Shown: one piece after another, positions 38,667 to 50,800 of the stretch
Layout: the number at the start of each line of letters is the position of its first letter
Numbering within the stretch: the stretch's first letter is position 1
DNA from: Archilochus colubris
Lineage: Eukaryota; Chordata; Aves; Apodiformes; Trochilidae
Length of the DNA: 64,000 nt
Reading direction: 5' to 3'
NCBI GenBank assembly: GCA_023079485.1
Contig: CM041097.1
Location: 21,125,158-21,189,157, forward strand
Position numbers and translations under genes: made by a program
Notes under the pieces: generated by a model
What the model was told of the DNA's origin: nothing
Database searches by the model: none
What the model saw: only the letters and a program-made list of their open reading frames with translations

Positions 38667-39457
38667 CTGCAAAAGAAATTGAGTATGAGATGCAGTTCTT
38701 GAAAATAGAAGGAAAGATGTACATAATCAGCAATGTGAGCGTGGTTCCAACTTCTAGACATTTTTTTCCCCATTTAAATGCAAATCCTTCTGGGAGCTAG
38801 GCTATTTTAAACTCTTTCAAATAAATGAAGGGATACAAATCCAATTGAAGTTAAAACTGAATCTCACAAAGTCAATCAAGAAATTCTTATGAGGGAGCGT
38901 TTTTTCTAAGTGTTTATGGCCACCAAGTGAGCACTGGAAGCACAGGCAGACCTCAGGGCTCTCGCCTGCAAGGTCAGACTGGTTCACACAGGTTTTATTT
39001 TCTACTCCTATTTAGTCATTCAAATGTTCCAGGCACAGGTCAAACAACTTGTTTATCTGGAGTTCACTAATAGAACGTGAGAACTGTGAGCACCTTGAAA
39101 CACGAGCACCTTTCAGTTTATTTCACAGGGACACCTCTGTCACCTTGGCTGAGCCACCACTGTGCCTAACAGCAACCTCTGCCAGGAGGCCAACAACACC
39201 AAACCCTGCCTTCCACAGCAACAATCCCTTCATTTTTCAACAAAAGAAAACAGAACAGAGCATTTGCCTTTTTGTAGAATATTTCAAGTACCTATTATTT
39301 CTACTGTATTTGAAGACCTTAACATTAATGCTTAAGTGCAACTTAAGGAACTTAACCCCCATGCTTGTGTTACTCCATAAGCAGGTCAGTTTAATAGAGC
39401 TGTAGTTCCCAGCTGGCACAGAACTTAAGTAGATACTTTCTATCACACCTGTTTGGC

Positions 39458-39553
39458 AAACAAAAAACAAAAACAAAAAAACAAAAAACCGCCTAACTAA
39501 CCAACCAAAAAAACCAAACCAACCAACAACAAAAAAACCCCATAAAAACCCCC
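39458..39553. repeat. A/C low-complexity tract
   Basis: Almost only A and C for about 95 bp, with CAAAA, AACC and CCAA units. It is the strand complement in style of the T/G tract at 3765. Confidence 0.9.
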
Positions 39554-41665
39554 AGCAAGCCACTTTCCAGTTGCTTCAGGATACAAATTATTTTTATTAA
39601 GAAACAGACAACTTAGTTTGATAAATTCCACATTATTTTCGGAAACTCACCCCAAAATGGATTCTGTATCAAGGCTATCAGTTTAGCGAGAAAAACTAGA
39701 GGGGCCAAACCACACACTGGAAAACCACTTACTATTGGAACTGGGAGCCCTATCAAGTGATTTCTACCCACAGAAGGATTAAGGTATTTTAAAGGCACCA
39801 TTGCTCAACAGCAATAAGCAGCAAAGCAAGTACAGAGAGAAAGCTCTGGGTGTTCACAACTAATCCTGCCAGAAAGAGGAACTCAAGAGAAACTGGAATG
39901 GGTGTAAAATTCAAGGGGACTGTGGTCTGGAAAACATTCAAAGAGGAAGAACAACAGTAATGAAGAATTTGACCCAAAAAAATGACTTCCCAACACCCAG
40001 AGATACAGGTACATTTAACTATTATAACAGTTTTTTAAAAGTCAGAATAGAGAGCTATAGTAGACAAGAATGGAAGGAAAAGATGTACAAGAAATAAAGA
40101 ATTAACACAAAGAAAATTGACAAGATGGCAGAACACAAGGGAAAAAATAATAAAAGACCAGAAAACACTATTTTCAATGGAAAGGATACTTGCAGTTTAC
40201 ACAACATAATTCTTCTCCCTCCTCCTCCAAAATTCACCCAAGTCTTCCCGGAACCCTAGTCAAGTCCAAAATTTAAAAAATGGGAAGCAAGAGAACAGAG
40301 AGAGATATATAAGCCCCTTTCCTGGCCACAGCCCTGACAGTACTCCATGGGAGAACACAGTATGGTTTAAAAAGCAAACTGAAAGACAAAACCAGAAAAA
40401 TTCAGCATATTAAATAGTGCAGCTCGGAGAGACAAGGTGAAAAAAACAGCTTCAAGTATGTGTAAAGCAAGCTAAACTTCTGTTTAGGTTCTGAGTTTAA
40501 GATTTTAGATAAGGGGAATGGCCCAAAGCCAGCCACTTTTGATGAAACAATACTGAGTGGCAGGTGGTCAATGGCACAACCTGCTGCCGTCCCAGTGCAG
40601 TGATGGAGAAAGCTCCCAGTTCCCTTGTCATGTGGACTGTGACAAGGAAAATCTGCTACAGAAATATATACTTGTGTCTGCCTTGTTTAAAATGCAGCTT
40701 CAAGTGCTGAGTCCTTTGCCAAAACAAGCCACAGTTGTTTGAAGAAACCATTTCAGGCTGCTTTATCAGTTTTCACTATTGCAGGGATATGGAGCAGCAA
40801 TCTGTTCCAGTTTCACTGCAGCAGACAACTGTTTCACTAACATGACTAAGGCCACAGCTATGGAGGTATCTCCTGTACTCAGCCTGTTCAGTCATACAGC
40901 CACAGTAAAAGTCTACCTTCACATACCAGATGAACTCTGCATGTGCAGAGCTGAGAAGGAGTAATTCCGTTTCTTTTAGCTTCCCCCTCTTCTTTAAAGA
41001 AATCTTTCCTGTAACAATTTAATTGCTTGAAACATCTCAAGTATTTCGGCAGTCAGCTGCATTCCTACCATCCACTTTTGCTATTAATATTTGCATTATC
41101 TGGATCAGATTCCCCAGCCTCTGGAAAAACACATTACTAGGCCATGCCATCAGGAGAGGAAGAGGCAGGGGGGGAAGAGATCAAAGGTGCTCTTATCCTC
41201 AATGCCTCTTTGACAGAAGATGCTGCTTCTTGCTGTGTGTCAAAGTTGACTTAAATGTCAGGAACAAGTGAACCACAAAGTGAAAATAAAGGTATTTTTA
41301 TTTCACTTCCAAGGGAAGACAAAAGGTTACACTACAGCTTTTTCAGGCATTCAGGCATTACAGGGAGACTTTTAAGCATGCTATTCACAAAAAAAGAGAT
41401 GGGCTCTCATTTTAACTCCTTGCAGATTCATTTGTGATGCCAGCACAGAAGCTGGCAAGATTTAGCACCTATAGTTCTAAAAGAAAGGTTTATTCCAGGC
41501 TTGGAGTTATGAGACAGTTAAAGCAAGTTAAATTATGAGGCTTGTAAAGAAAGATATAATCTACCACCAACCTACACTACATGCAATTTTAACATGTACA
41601 TTTAGCCCTGAATTTTTAAAGTATCATATTTACAATGACTCGTGAAAGAACAAAGTAGAACTAAC

Positions 41666-41750
41666 CTGGCACAGAGTGGTAAAACGCTCCCCCTGATGAC
41701 TCAAAACCAGTATTAATTCTCTGATCTTTCAGAAGTGTTGGCTCAACTTA
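41666..41750 (-). other. Candidate 85-nt non-coding 5' exon of TMCC1
   Basis: On the minus strand the acceptor TTTGTCTTTTATTCTCAG has a long pyrimidine tract, and 85 nt later comes the donor GTGCCAG|GTTAGT. An early TGA in the first frame suggests a non-coding exon. It lies between the 47 kb promoter and the 57-nt candidate. Such pairs also occur by chance. Confidence 0.3.
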
Positions 41751-41835
41751 CTGAGAATAAAAGACAAATCAAAGGAAGTTTTCCTTTGGCTCAGCAAAAT
41801 CCCAATGTTTTTCCCATTGATCCAGGTGGTCTTGA

Positions 41836-41942
41836 TATATGAACTTTTCATATATTAAGTATATGAAAGCCTTCCACTGACATTTAGCATCAAATGAGTT
41901 ACAAAGTAGAAGACTTCTTAAGTCTTCTTAAAGTAGAAGACT
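41836..41942. repeat. Cluster of small inverted and direct repeats
   Basis: TATATGAA-CTT-TTCATATA (41836-41854) and AGAAGACTT-CTT-AAGTCTTCT (41908-41928) are perfect hairpins with 3-nt loops. A 13-bp direct repeat AAAGTAGAAGACT occurs at 41903-41915 and 41930-41942. The cluster lies just upstream of the candidate exon at 41666-41750. Confidence 0.75.
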
Positions 41943-43136
41943 GACTTAAAACCGTTTGCAAAGAGTGACTCAAACTATATTCAGTCCTGAAATGGGGAAA
42001 AGTCTGCTAACACCTATACTACAACCCAGACCGTTAGCACACCTGCTCCAAACTATGTACCTTAACCACTCTCTACAGACATGAAATATGGATTCAAAAG
42101 AAGCAATATGCATCTCATGTGACATTTCCCTCCATGAAGGATACCTGTAAAGCTCTACTGTATGAAGACCACTATCATTGGAAAAACCTGCCCACAGGCT
42201 GCAAAACCTGATGCCTCATTGCATTGATACTGCTTAAAATGTGAGAGAGAACAGCAAGGTAGACAAATTCCACCAATGGCTTACATTGCTCCACTGCTTC
42301 CAAATACCATATTCATGACACAACAGTCCCATCCTCACTCTTCAGAAGAGAACTGTCCTCCCTGAGCTTCAGTTAGTCCAGGGAGCTTTTAATTAGTGCA
42401 ATTCTTACAAAATTATATTAGTATAACAGTAACAGCCACAATATGGGCTGATTTGTTTCAATGGCTCTTTTTTTCTCATTAAGTATTAGCAAGTCCCTCC
42501 CTGCACTGCTACAAACAAGGTGTTCAGTTTGCCCATTAAACACTGCTCGGTATCCTTCAGCCAATGCCTGACAGAGGCTGAAAGGATGTACCAGTAAGAT
42601 ACTACCCTACCCACACCTTCTTTACCTACACTTATTCCTAAGAATCTGCTACCAGCTGCCTACAGGCATAAATGTGTTTTTAACCTGACTCATTACAGCC
42701 ACTTCTCCATGTCTCAGGCTGCTTAAGCACAACTTGAGACAAGCAACAATAGAACTGAGTCAGTATGTTTTTAGAAGAAACAAAGGCCTACCCTTTTTGA
42801 ACATAAGCAATAAAAACAGATGCCCATCTATAGGTCCTTCTAGTATGTCTAGTTATGCATTTTTAGAGACAACACATACAAGTTGCAAACATAGCACAGC
42901 TAAGCAGCCACACACAAATACGCTAGCTCTTCAACATCCACCTCCACAGTCAACTGCACAAAGACAACAGTTAACTATGATTTTGGTATAAAGAAATTTG
43001 GCTTGACGACTTGCTTGCCAATGAGAATCAAGCAGTAATACATTGAAAGCCTCAGCCAAAATCAGAATGTTTCCTCCCACATTCATGGCAGAGTCCACAT
43101 GAAAAAAAAAACACCAAAACCAACACAAAACCCTTA

Positions 43137-43138
43137 CC
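43137..43138 (-). other. Recursive splice-site-like junction (5' intron)
   Basis: On the minus strand CTTTTTGTGTTGCTTTAG is followed at once by GTAAGGGT: a full pyrimidine-tract acceptor joined to a strong donor with nothing between. A branch-like CTGAT precedes it. This is the signature of a zero-length recursive splice site, here in the intron between the 47 kb promoter and the long coding exon. It could equally be an acceptor or donor of a normal exon. Confidence 0.4.
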
Positions 43139-46100
43139 TAAAGCAACACAAAAAGACATCAGAAATCAGCCTAAAGTTTACCTGCCACTGAGGAGATGCA
43201 AGCTTATAACCAGAGCCTAAACCAAGCAGGACCCATGTTAATGGCTCCTTACAAAACCACTGTTCAGTGTGGGAGGAGCTGAACAGGAAGAGTGGCACAA
43301 CACAACAGCACCCAGCTGCAGCAGGAAGGCTAAGGAGGGAGAGGCTACACCAACTGGAAGCTGACACAGCCAAGAACCACATCCCCACACACCTATAAAG
43401 GACTGTTTTCCACCAACACCTCCACCTTGCTAGTCAGACAATCACCAATGGCCCAAATCAGGCAAGTTCAGTCATAACAGATCCTGACCAAAAATTGCTC
43501 CTTTTCCATGTCACACATTTGAACCATTCTTCAGCCTCACTTGCAGTAACACACCCCCATGGTGATATTACACCTCACCAGGTGACCTACTAAAGCTTCT
43601 CCAGCCCTCTGCCACAGGCAGTGATTTGCAGACACTGAGCCTCTACGGGTGCAGTGCTTCTATCAAGCACAGAAAAGGTTACAGTCTTTTTGCTCTAAAC
43701 TAACATACCTGGAAATAATGAAAACCACATTTATTTGCTAACAAGATAATCACAACAGCAACTAGCTTCCAGGAAAATTACAGCCAAAACTCCAGAACAA
43801 AGACAGGCCACTAAGGAATTTTTTAAAGGAGACCAACCAGCTCACAAAAATCTGAAAAATACTGAAATTTGCCAAATTCATCTGTGAAGAAACTGTAAGC
43901 AAGCATCTGCAAACTTATCATAACCCATCATACAAGTGGAATAAATGGCACTACCATGCTTCCCAATACTTCAGTTCCCTTTAATGTTCTTTGGAACCTT
44001 TTTAACACTTTGTAGGGCAGTTCTAGGGTAACACTTCTCCAGTGTACACAACTTCGTCTTTCAGATCACTTCTTCATATCAAAACTTTAATCTTATAATC
44101 AAATTCCTAGCCATTCCACGGATTAGTGCTTACTTTTAGTAATGAGTTTGAATAATGAACCTGCAGTTACTGCAACCTACACTTAAAAGATACTTTCCAT
44201 GAAATAATGTTTACAAAAGTGGATCAACCTCAATTTACAGAGGACATAGAGCTTTTTAGGCAAACCTTTTTGAGAAAGATGCCTTGTTTTTAACTTATAG
44301 AGTTACAGAGATCATAACTTATTTCTATGCAAAAAAGGCATCTACTTGCACCTAAGGCATCTAAGAATCCAAGTCCCTGATAAACTACCTGAAATGCATA
44401 CCAAGATAGTTACGGGCAGCTCAGCAAATTACTTCACTCTTTAAGTCCTGGTGCTAATTTTCATGAAAGCAGCTCACAGGAAACAAAAATACTTTTCTGT
44501 CCAATGCTATTTTAGTGAACATCACAGTCAAGTAACAATGTCCAGGTTAGACTGAGAAATGCTTTTAAAGACCCCCACGTGAAGTTCTGCCTGCTTAGCA
44601 CAAATATTTCTCAAGGTCTCATCCCTTGATCTCAGCGCTGCTTGTAAGAGAATGGCAAGAGGAGTACAAGCAGTGCAGAAAAGGATCCCGTTCTCAACCT
44701 CAGCACTGCACTGCCCGTGACAGCTTCCAGGAGCTGGACTGCGTCTGTTCAGTCCCGCCCTGTTGTAGGAACAGCACCATGTGTTCAGCCAGCCTGTTGG
44801 GTAGGCTAGATCTGCCTCCCTCCAATATCTCTCAGCTTAATCACTGTAGCTGGTGAACAAAACCTCTGAAGAAAAAAGCATGTCTGCTAAACATGTACTG
44901 TGCAGCAATGTAGCATGCTAAATGACTCTGTCAGGTATCTCCCTTCAGCATATTAGTTTTCCTTTAAACAAACAAAACTAATGAATAATCAGACTCCTCT
45001 GCAAGGCAGAGATGTTCTTGGGTACCTTTTCCTGTAACCCACAATTACATGGTAACATTGTGACTGCTCTGGAGTGTTAGCACAAACAGTAAACATAACC
45101 ATATCCAAGTGGTTTACAAAAGGAGACTCAACAGATGGTATCAGTTCACACTGGCCTCTTAGCCCATCCAGAGGAAGTATGCTGACCTCCTCATTCCAGG
45201 TTCAGAATTTAATATGAAGTACAGCTAAAAGCATTGAGGTAAAAGACAGCTGTGCAACCTGGTAAACTTCTCTCCATCTTCTGTCACCTGGGACAGAGCT
45301 GGGACACAGTCACAAAGCAGAGCCCACACAGCCCTGCTAGCCTTGTCCACTGCAGGCAGACTGCCCTATGGGGCTGCTGCTTTCTGTCAACACAAGGCTG
45401 TGCACTGCCTTTTGCACAGGAGGGCAAGCAAGGCCTACTTCTTTTCCATCCTTCACTGAAGATGCTTTCCACTTCAAAGGAAGTATTTTCTCAATTCATC
45501 TGAATGTTTTATCTAGCCAAATAGAGAAACCTAGAATTCTCTTCACCCTATCACCAGATGGCCTTTACTTCCCATTTGTCATAAGTCATGGTAGGCATAC
45601 CTACCTCAAAATTGCTCAGGCAGGCTTGACTCTTTGCATAGATATGCTCACAGTTGTAATCCAAATGTCTTCAACTGAGTTTAATTTTAAAAATACTCGG
45701 AAGTATAAATTCCACAGGAAACAAGAAAATCAGGGGAGGGAAGGAGATATGAATGCTTCTACATGTGCTGACAGCTGCAGTCAGTAGCATAGGTCATTTT
45801 CAGTGTAAAACTTGGCAACAAAGCTTCTTTGTAGAGGAGAAAGACCTGCCAAAATTAACAACAGAACAAACAGCATTAACATTTGATAACCAACAAAACA
45901 GCACCACAACTAAGAGTCTCCTTTGAAAAAAAAATTCTTATTTGAAAGACAGCATTTCTGATAGCTTTGACATATTTAAAATTAGAAGCAACCTCTGAAA
46001 ATACCTCAGACTCTGAGTACTTCAACATAATAATCTCAAGGAGATAAATTCTCTAAGCATTCAGATACTGCTTAATCACAACAGAGCATAAAGCACAGCA

Positions 46101-46829
46101 TCACACCAGAGTAGGCTGCTCAGGAGATGCCTCAGTGTTCACTATGTATTTTCACACAGAAATGCTTGTGGGACAAGTGTCAAGTTGAAGAACTGAGCTG
46201 CTGTTTAAAACAAGGACCAACACAGAGAGTGATGGAAGTCCAACACAGCATTTACCTAAACACAGCCCTTTATCTAAAGGGCTCCCCAGACACAGAAGGA
46301 CATTCTTGAACTGCTCAGGTTGAGGGCATTACTTCTTCAATGGTCATGCTTGTAGCCCAGAAGTGTGCTACTAAGGGCTTCCACCTTGCAGAGACATTTG
46401 ATGTTAAGGTGTATGGCCGAGGAACACAGTTCCTGATGGGGTGGTTTATGTTACTTCCATCCTCCACACTTCCACTCAGATCTTTATACCTTCACACCTT
46501 TTGCCCACCATGAAGTGTCTTCAAGCTTCCTCACTAAGCAAATCTTGTAGTGGAAGTGATGGAACCCACTGTACATGCCTTGTTGGTAGATGTTACTAAG
46601 GCACATGGGGTATTTCTGGTATCACTGGCCATAGCAGCTGCACACTGTTCAGCTGACGAGCAGTTCCAGTTCTAACGCTCATGGCTTTTGGCACCTGTAA
46701 AGCTCAGAAGCCACTGCTAAACCTGAAGCTCTCTACTCCAGAGGCCTGTCTCTGAAAATCCATTTTTAGAACACCAAGATCGGAGCTCGCTTACATGCCA
46801 ACACAGTGAAATAACCAGGGTCTCCATTA

Positions 46830-47700
46830 CCTCACCACAAGCTGGTAGAGGGGCGGGACGGGCGCAGGCGACCCCCAGCCCCCGGGTGTCACAGCTGCCA
46901 GGCTGGGCACGCCGGCTGCCCCGGCTCGAACTCGCCCGCCCCAGCAGCGCCTTTGCAGACATTTCTGCGCGCACGTACCGGGCCCGCGGCCTCGGGAGGG
47001 GCTGGCGGCCCCAGGGCGGCACCGGGCCCGGCACGGCCCCGCGTAGGGCGGACATCGACCCCGCCCCGACCCCTCCGCCAGGGGCACCTGCGCCACCGCC
47101 CCCTCCCCGCCGCCCCGGCATCCACGCCCGCGAGCCCACCGGGCCGGAACGCGGGGAATGGAGCGGGAGACCCCGTCCGGGAGGGCTCCGAACCGGCCAC
47201 GGGGAAAGGGGGCGGCGGGAAAGCGCGGCCGAACAACAGGTCTGGCAACGGCTGAGGCCCCGGCCCGGCCCCGCGGGGTGCCTGCAGCTCCGGTCCCGCC
47301 GCCCCGCCGCAGGGTTCCCCTCAGACGCCCCGGGCCCCCCCCGGACCCCCTAGACCGCCTGTCTCGCGCTACCCACCGGCCGAGCCGAGCCGAGGCCCCG
47401 CGCGCGCCGCCGGCGGTTGCTCCATCCCCGCGCGCGCGTCGCCAGAGTGTTCGCCGTGGCCGCGCGCGCGACGTCAGCGCGCAGCCTCGAGAGGCGGGGC
47501 GGGGAGCAGCGCGCGGCGACGTCCGCCGACGGGGGATAGGGCCACGCGACAGACCACGCCCATCAACCTCTCCTCCTCGCGGCCGAGGCCACGCCCACAG
47601 CCACCGCCCCGCCCCCCGGGCATGCGGGGCTCTGCGGGGGTGTCCCGCGTGTCCCCGTGCCCGGCCCTGCCGTGACCCTGAGCCTCGGCGTGCAGCGGCC
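46830..47700. promoter_or_regulatory. CpG island, probable main upstream TMCC1 promoter (possibly bidirectional)
   Basis: Nearly 900 bp of dense CpG, including CG-repeat runs such as CGCGCGCGCG, flanked by AT-rich DNA. It holds an SP1-type GC box GGGGCGGGG (47494-47502) and a CRE-like CGACGTCA (47467-47474, seven of eight bases of the cAMP response element). It lies about 11 kb upstream of the TMCC1 long coding exon, with candidate 5' UTR exons between, so it is the best candidate for the main promoter on the minus strand. A divergent non-coding transcript to the right is possible; I recall one named for human TMCC1. On the minus strand a start codon at 47425 reads 49 nt into a donor (CGGCCG|GTGGGT, ending at 47377), possibly an upstream ORF in exon 1. 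Confidence 0.75.
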
Positions 47701-47781
47701 GAGCTGCCTGTGCTGCGGGGAGGACACACAGGTGGAACCGGGCTGCAGGGTGGTTTGTGACCGTGCGTTTGCTGGAGGAAC

Positions 47782-47890
47782 AAACACTTCTGGGATGCGG
47801 CATCCGCAGGTGCTCCGGGCAAGGTGTCCCAGTGTCCCACCACCCCTCAAGGTCAAGAATTTCTTCCTAATGCCTAAATCTACCGTGCTC
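47782..47890 (-). mobile_element. CR1 3'-region fragment at CpG island edge
   Basis: AGTGTCCCACCACCCCTCAA followed by AAGAATTTCTTCCTAATGCC is the well-known reverse-strand CR1 3' region. Both ends of the element are missing. It directly adjoins the CpG island at 46830-47700. Confidence 0.7.
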
Positions 47891-50800
47891 AGGGTTTTTA
47901 TGACCATATAGAAACTCCTGAAACAGTCATACTGTATTGTACATATTTTAGATGGGCTCCTTGAGCAGCTGCGTCTGGTTTTCCACCATCATTTTCACCT
48001 AGCAGTGAGTTACAGTGTTCTGGAAAAGCACCAAGGACCAGGACCTCAAAGACTCTGCTTCAGCTGACCTGACCATCTCTCTTCATTTGAACAGCAGTGT
48101 TATCTAGGGTGACTGTAACTGTGTATTTTTAGAAGGCTGCACCCTTTCCAGAAGCCGATTTGATGAAAAACCTTTCATGATCTGTATTTGTCTCATGTAA
48201 TTAATGTGTTTAGCTGCAAAAAACACAGAATTTACACAACTTGACTTTTATTTCAAATAAGTGCCCATTAATTCTTACATTTTTTCACATAAAGCTCAAG
48301 AATTAATGAACCATCCATTTATCTCTCCAACTCAAATACCCTTCTCATCATTCCCTGCTATTTCTTCTCCCCACATCCCTCTCCTAGGTCTCTCTCTCAT
48401 GGGTCCTGAAGCTGCAGAGCAGAGACTGGCTGTGGCATAGGGAAGGCAAGAGCTGTATGCTGAATTCACGTTTAAGTTAGCCATGGGGTATTCAGAAAGG
48501 ACACGGATCCTGACATGCCAAGCAAACCTAAAGACAAGAAATGATACTGAATCTTTGTCTACTAAAGTGAACATGCACCATGGTCACAGCCAGAATTCTG
48601 CTGCAGAGTGAGGGGGGTGATGGATGTATCATCTGCCAACGGCTTCCCCCACCTCGCTGCCTTCCTTCTTTGATGCTTCAATGGTCAAATAACCCTTATG
48701 CCTTTTCATAAACAAGGCGGTCACCTAAGGTCTGGCCGGGCATTGCCTGGTTTGCAGGATCTAAGAAATTAGTTCATTTAAAGCTGACAGGAACTTTGTT
48801 CCTTCCCCTAGCTCATAAAAAAGCATTTTGTGGAATTAGTAAGAGATCTTTTTCTCTTTAAACGATTTTCCACCTCTCTCCTTGTCAAACCACATGTTGG
48901 GATCTTGTGTCAGCACATGGGAACAGACATTAAATTTGGCTTTAAACATGAGCCTAAGAAGTACAGCATGATTAAGAACATCAGATTCAAAAGTTCAAAG
49001 GCAAAGAGGAAATCTGTGCTTTTAGACAACTCACAGAAGCGATGAACCAGATAGCTGAGGAAGTAATCAAGAGTACACTCAACCCTCTCTGCAGGTACTG
49101 GGTATTGATGTTTTGCTTATTAATTATATTCCTTCTTTACATACTTTCTAATAGGACTTTCTGCAATATATTTCTACATATTTTATCTTGTACTGTGTAA
49201 TTCATGTTCAAAAAATATTTTATATTCACTAATTCAAAGAGGGGAACATTGCAAATCTACAAATAGGCATGCAAGGAGAGGCTTTTATATCATAGCTTTA
49301 TAGCATCTTCTCTGTTGCTTCAGAACAAGTGAAGGCAAAAGAGCTCAGTGCCTGTGAAAGTCAGACAGCACCATGTTTTTTTGCATGCACAGCCCAGATC
49401 TGTGGACCTAAATGTACCTATGGACAGGATCCAACAGTTGTTACAGAGACCTCTGATTTGGACACTTACCTGAACTATCCCTATAATAAAGCCCTAGAGT
49501 TTCAGGTGATTGATGTGCCAACTTAAAATCCATTCACTCCTTGTACAGAAGAAAACACTTTGAGCCTCACTGGTCTCTGTCCAACAGTGGCTTGTGCCAC
49601 TTTGCAAAGTGAATGCAAAATAAGCACAGCAATTATTTTTCTGATCTAGTAGCTTTCAGCACAGCTCTTAATACTCATTTGCACAAGGAAGTCCTGTGAC
49701 AGACTGTGGGTCTAAATAGAACATAGGAGGATGATAGCTGGGCTGAAACACCAAAGCAAATAGCTTGCAGGGGCTAAAACTGGGAAGGGTCCCTTTGTGC
49801 TTCTATAAATTGATTTTGATTCCTACAGGGAAAAAACCCCCAACAGAACAGCTTGTGGACTGATTAGATTTACCTTCCTATGCCTTCCTAAAAATATTGC
49901 ATTTACTATCCTGATCAGTTCTACCAATGCCATCCTTGTTTTGTTAGCCAGACCCTTCAGTACGATGGGAGTTCCCAGCCTTGTCAATACAAATCCTTGT
50001 ACCTCCAGATCAAGGGGGGTTTTTTGTCCTGTCTTTGTATAATTTTTGTTCTGTCAATAGGGAGTTGCTGGGAAGAAACCAAGTAGCAGACTGAAGATGG
50101 ACATGAAATAACGAGGTGAATTGAATGTAAGGGACTGATAAATTATATTCAGATTAAAGCTTAGTTCTTTAATCTCCAGTCACTATAGAAACTAACCCTG
50201 CTGACTGCTGGGATACCATTTCAGAAGAACCAGCAGGCTTCCGTTATACTGCCAGAAACAGTGAATAAAGAACATGAGCTACTCTGGGAGTTTGTTACAG
50301 AGAGAAACACAAGCTCTGGAGGGCAGTTCTGGTTAGAATGGTGAAAAACATTTGCTGATCTGACCTGGCAAAAATCTACCTTTTAATGAAGCATCAGGTC
50401 TCAGACAGATCTTATAGCAAGAACCATGAGTTCATGACTGCCATTCTCTGATTCCCTTTACTTTTGCATAGCTCTTTCATTGCTTTTTGCACAGTGTCAG
50501 AAGACATGCCTATATTATGGGTATCATCCAGTATCCATGCGATACAGTTGGACTGGAGATGTCTCAGAAAACAGATGCTGGATCACTGACCATCTGACTC
50601 TCCCCTGTGAGTCAAGTCAGATGTGGTGCTTTGTCCAAATGTCAGGAGGAAGCACTTAAAGCTTGAATTCCTGTCTTTCACATGAGAAAGAAAACCAAGG
50701 TCTCTTCTGGTTACAGGTAAAAAAAAGGCCCTGATAACTGGCAAGCATGGGGTCTTTTTGTGGTTTTGGTTTTGTTTTTGTTTTTTCTCTCTGCTTTGTC

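Larger units (their letters stand above)
35729..46829 (-). other. TMCC1 5' UTR or intron region
   Basis: About 11 kb between the long coding exon and the 47 kb CpG promoter. It holds the candidate TATA promoter, two candidate 5' exons and a recursive-splice-like site. The immediate 5' side of the coding exon lacks a convincing acceptor; the best candidates are weak (AAACACAG and AAAGACAG, about 35783-35806). Confidence 0.65.

Noticed and set aside
46717..47843. Frames of up to 338 codons in the 47 kb CpG island
   Set aside because: Same GC effect, and part of the longest frame crosses the CR1 fragment at 47782-47890.
48830..49045. 71-codon plus-strand frame rich in lysine
   Set aside because: No splice sites, no known family and composition expected of AT-rich DNA.
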